The notes beneath the pieces are model-generated. The model did not search any database and was not told the DNA's origin. It worked only from the letters and a program-made list of their open reading frames with translations. A stretch of 6,626 bases of DNA, taken from Deltaproteobacteria bacterium RBG_13_61_14 (GTDB taxonomy: Bacteria > RBG-13-61-14). The stretch lies in the NCBI GenBank assembly GCA_001797815.1, contig MGQK01000031.1:23291-29916 (forward strand), written 5' to 3'. Of the stretch, positions 5,761 to 6,626 are shown piece after piece. Every line of letters begins with the position of its first letter. Position 1 is the stretch's first letter. A program made the translations under genes and the position numbers.

Positions 5761-6573
5761 ATGAAGGAGACGGCCTTGCCCAATCAAACGATGCTGATCC
5801 TGGTGGCCCATGCCGATGACACCGAGTTTTTGGCCGGCGGCACCGTGGCCAAGTTTGCGGCCGAGGGCTGGGAGATTATCGAGGTGATCGCCACCAACAA
5901 CGAGCGGGGCAGTTTCGAGCTGGACCGGGAGAGGTTGATCCGGGACAGCGAAAAGGAGGCGCGGGAGGCGGCGCGGATTCTGGGCAAGAAAGATGTGATC
6001 TTCCTCGGCTACCCGGACGGCAACCTGGGCGATACCCCGGTCAACGCGCTCAGGGAGAAGTTTATCCGGTTGATCCGGCAATACCGGCCCCGGATGGTGA
6101 TGACCTTTGACCCCTGGGCGCCTTTTGAGCCTCACCCCGACCACCGCCAGGTAGCCTGGGCCGCGGTGGAGGCCGTCATGTTCAGCCACATGCCGCTGTT
6201 CTATCCGGAACATAAGAAAGATGGCCTCCAGCCGCACCAGGTGGCCGAGGTTTACTATTTTGCCAAGGAGACCTCTCTCGCCAACAAGGCTTTTGACATC
6301 ACCGCCTTTGTGGACAAAAAGATTGACGCGCTCTGCGCCCACGACAGCCAGATGAAGCTGACCATTGACGAGCTCAAGATGTCGCTAGAGACTCTGGGCG
6401 CCAAGCCCGAGCTGTCCCAGGGCCTGGACCGCAACAACTACAAGGGCATGCTCACCCTCATGGTCAAGGCCTGGTTCGGAGAGGTGGGCAAAAAGCACGG
6501 GGTCCCCTTTGCCGAAGAGTTCCGCTACGAACGCGCCGGCGGGCCCATCGCCGAAGCGGTCATGGGATTATAG
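5761..6573 (+). CDS. PIG-L/LmbE-family zinc-dependent deacetylase
   Basis: Members of this family are zinc hydrolases that remove N-acetyl groups from amino sugars or related small molecules; the substrate here is unknown. The protein has the family hallmark near its start, LVAHADDTE (residues 14-22), where H17 and D20 would bind zinc and D19 act as base. The second hallmark HPDH (125-128) supplies the remaining ligand, H128. The usual AHPDD is AHADD here, a tolerated but less common change. FDPWAPFEPHPDH and LGYPDGNL are also family-like. The 270-residue length is ordinary. The ATG at 5761 has only a weak GAAGAA upstream. A TTG at 5776, six bases after AAGGAG (5764-5769), may be the true start and would shorten the protein by 5 residues. 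It lies 32 bp after the 4Fe-4S gene and is probably co-transcribed. Confidence 0.9.
   Translation: MKETALPNQTMLILVAHADDTEFLAGGTVAKFAAEGWEIIEVIATNNERGSFELDRERLIRDSEKEAREAARILGKKDVIFLGYPDGNLGDTPVNALREKFIRLIRQYRPRMVMTFDPWAPFEPHPDHRQVAWAAVEAVMFSHMPLFYPEHKKDGLQPHQVAEVYYFAKETSLANKAFDITAFVDKKIDALCAHDSQMKLTIDELKMSLETLGAKPELSQGLDRNNYKGMLTLMVKAWFGEVGKKHGVPFAEEFRYERAGGPIAEAVMGL
5764..5778 (+). promoter_or_regulatory. Shine-Dalgarno that favours a TTG start for the PIG-L gene
   Basis: AAGGAG (5764-5769) lies inside the first codons if translation starts at the ATG at 5761. It is 6 nt before TTG (5776-5778), an ideal spacing. The next in-frame ATG (5791) is 21 nt away, too far. The homologous part of the protein begins after all three candidates, so homology cannot decide. 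Confidence 0.4.
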
Positions 6574-6626
6574 GAGCCTCACGCAAAAACCCTAAGAAAC
6601 TATCTCAAAACCGGCGGGTTTGAAGC
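6574..6626 (+). other. Right-edge tail; possible beginning of a NuoF-like reading frame
   Basis: The 53 bases after the PIG-L stop hold no recognisable terminator or start codon. Read in the same frame as the PIG-L gene, they translate to a peptide containing TLRNYLKTGGFEA. This resembles the N-terminal TLxxYLxxGGYE region of NuoF/Nqo1-type flavoprotein subunits. With no ATG, GTG or TTG in this frame, it cannot be called a gene from this window alone. Confidence 0.25.

Overview
The window looks like a stretch of a GC-rich bacterial chromosome, most likely from the Desulfobacterota (former Deltaproteobacteria). This placement is an inference from the wording of GroES/GroEL and from an iron-sulfur protein of a type common in sulfate reducers and syntrophs. 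No database search was possible. Genes are dense, start codons mostly have good Shine-Dalgarno sites, and protein-coding DNA is mostly above 60% GC.

Layout from left to right. (1) 1-129, minus strand: the first 43 codons of pyrF, running off the left edge, with a promoter at about 172-200. (2) 130-811: a gene-free stretch of about 680 bp. It holds a 287-bp non-autonomous mobile element (214-500) with 25-bp terminal inverted repeats and a perfect 8-bp target duplication, a strong two-way terminator (531-558), and the groES promoter region with a diverged CIRCE-like operator (730-756). (3) 812-2818, plus strand: the groES-groEL chaperonin operon, closed by a terminator with a duplicated arm (2840-2885). 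(4) 2932-4420, minus strand: an isovaleryl-CoA-dehydrogenase-type acyl-CoA dehydrogenase, followed 10 bp downstream by a small AT-richer gene for a two-helix membrane protein ending in a CPQC knuckle. (5) 4421-4624: a divergent intergenic region with a good extended -10 promoter lying between inverted repeats. (6) 4625-6573, plus strand: a winged-helix-like, cysteine-rich 4Fe-4S protein, then a PIG-L/LmbE-type zinc deacetylase. (7) 6574-6626: a short tail whose translation resembles the start of NuoF-type flavoprotein subunits but has no visible start codon.

How the parts fit. groES and groEL make the chaperonin pair, probably under heat-shock (HrcA-type) control. The acyl-CoA dehydrogenase feeds electrons from branched- or short-chain acyl-CoA oxidation to ETF. 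The divergent iron-sulfur protein may belong to the same redox economy, but that is inferred from adjacency only. The PIG-L protein has no clear functional link to its neighbours. Most of the window is ordinary housekeeping DNA. The best leads are the miniature transposon, the CIRCE-like operator, the unusual PyrF residue, and the regulatory and cysteine architecture of the 4Fe-4S gene.
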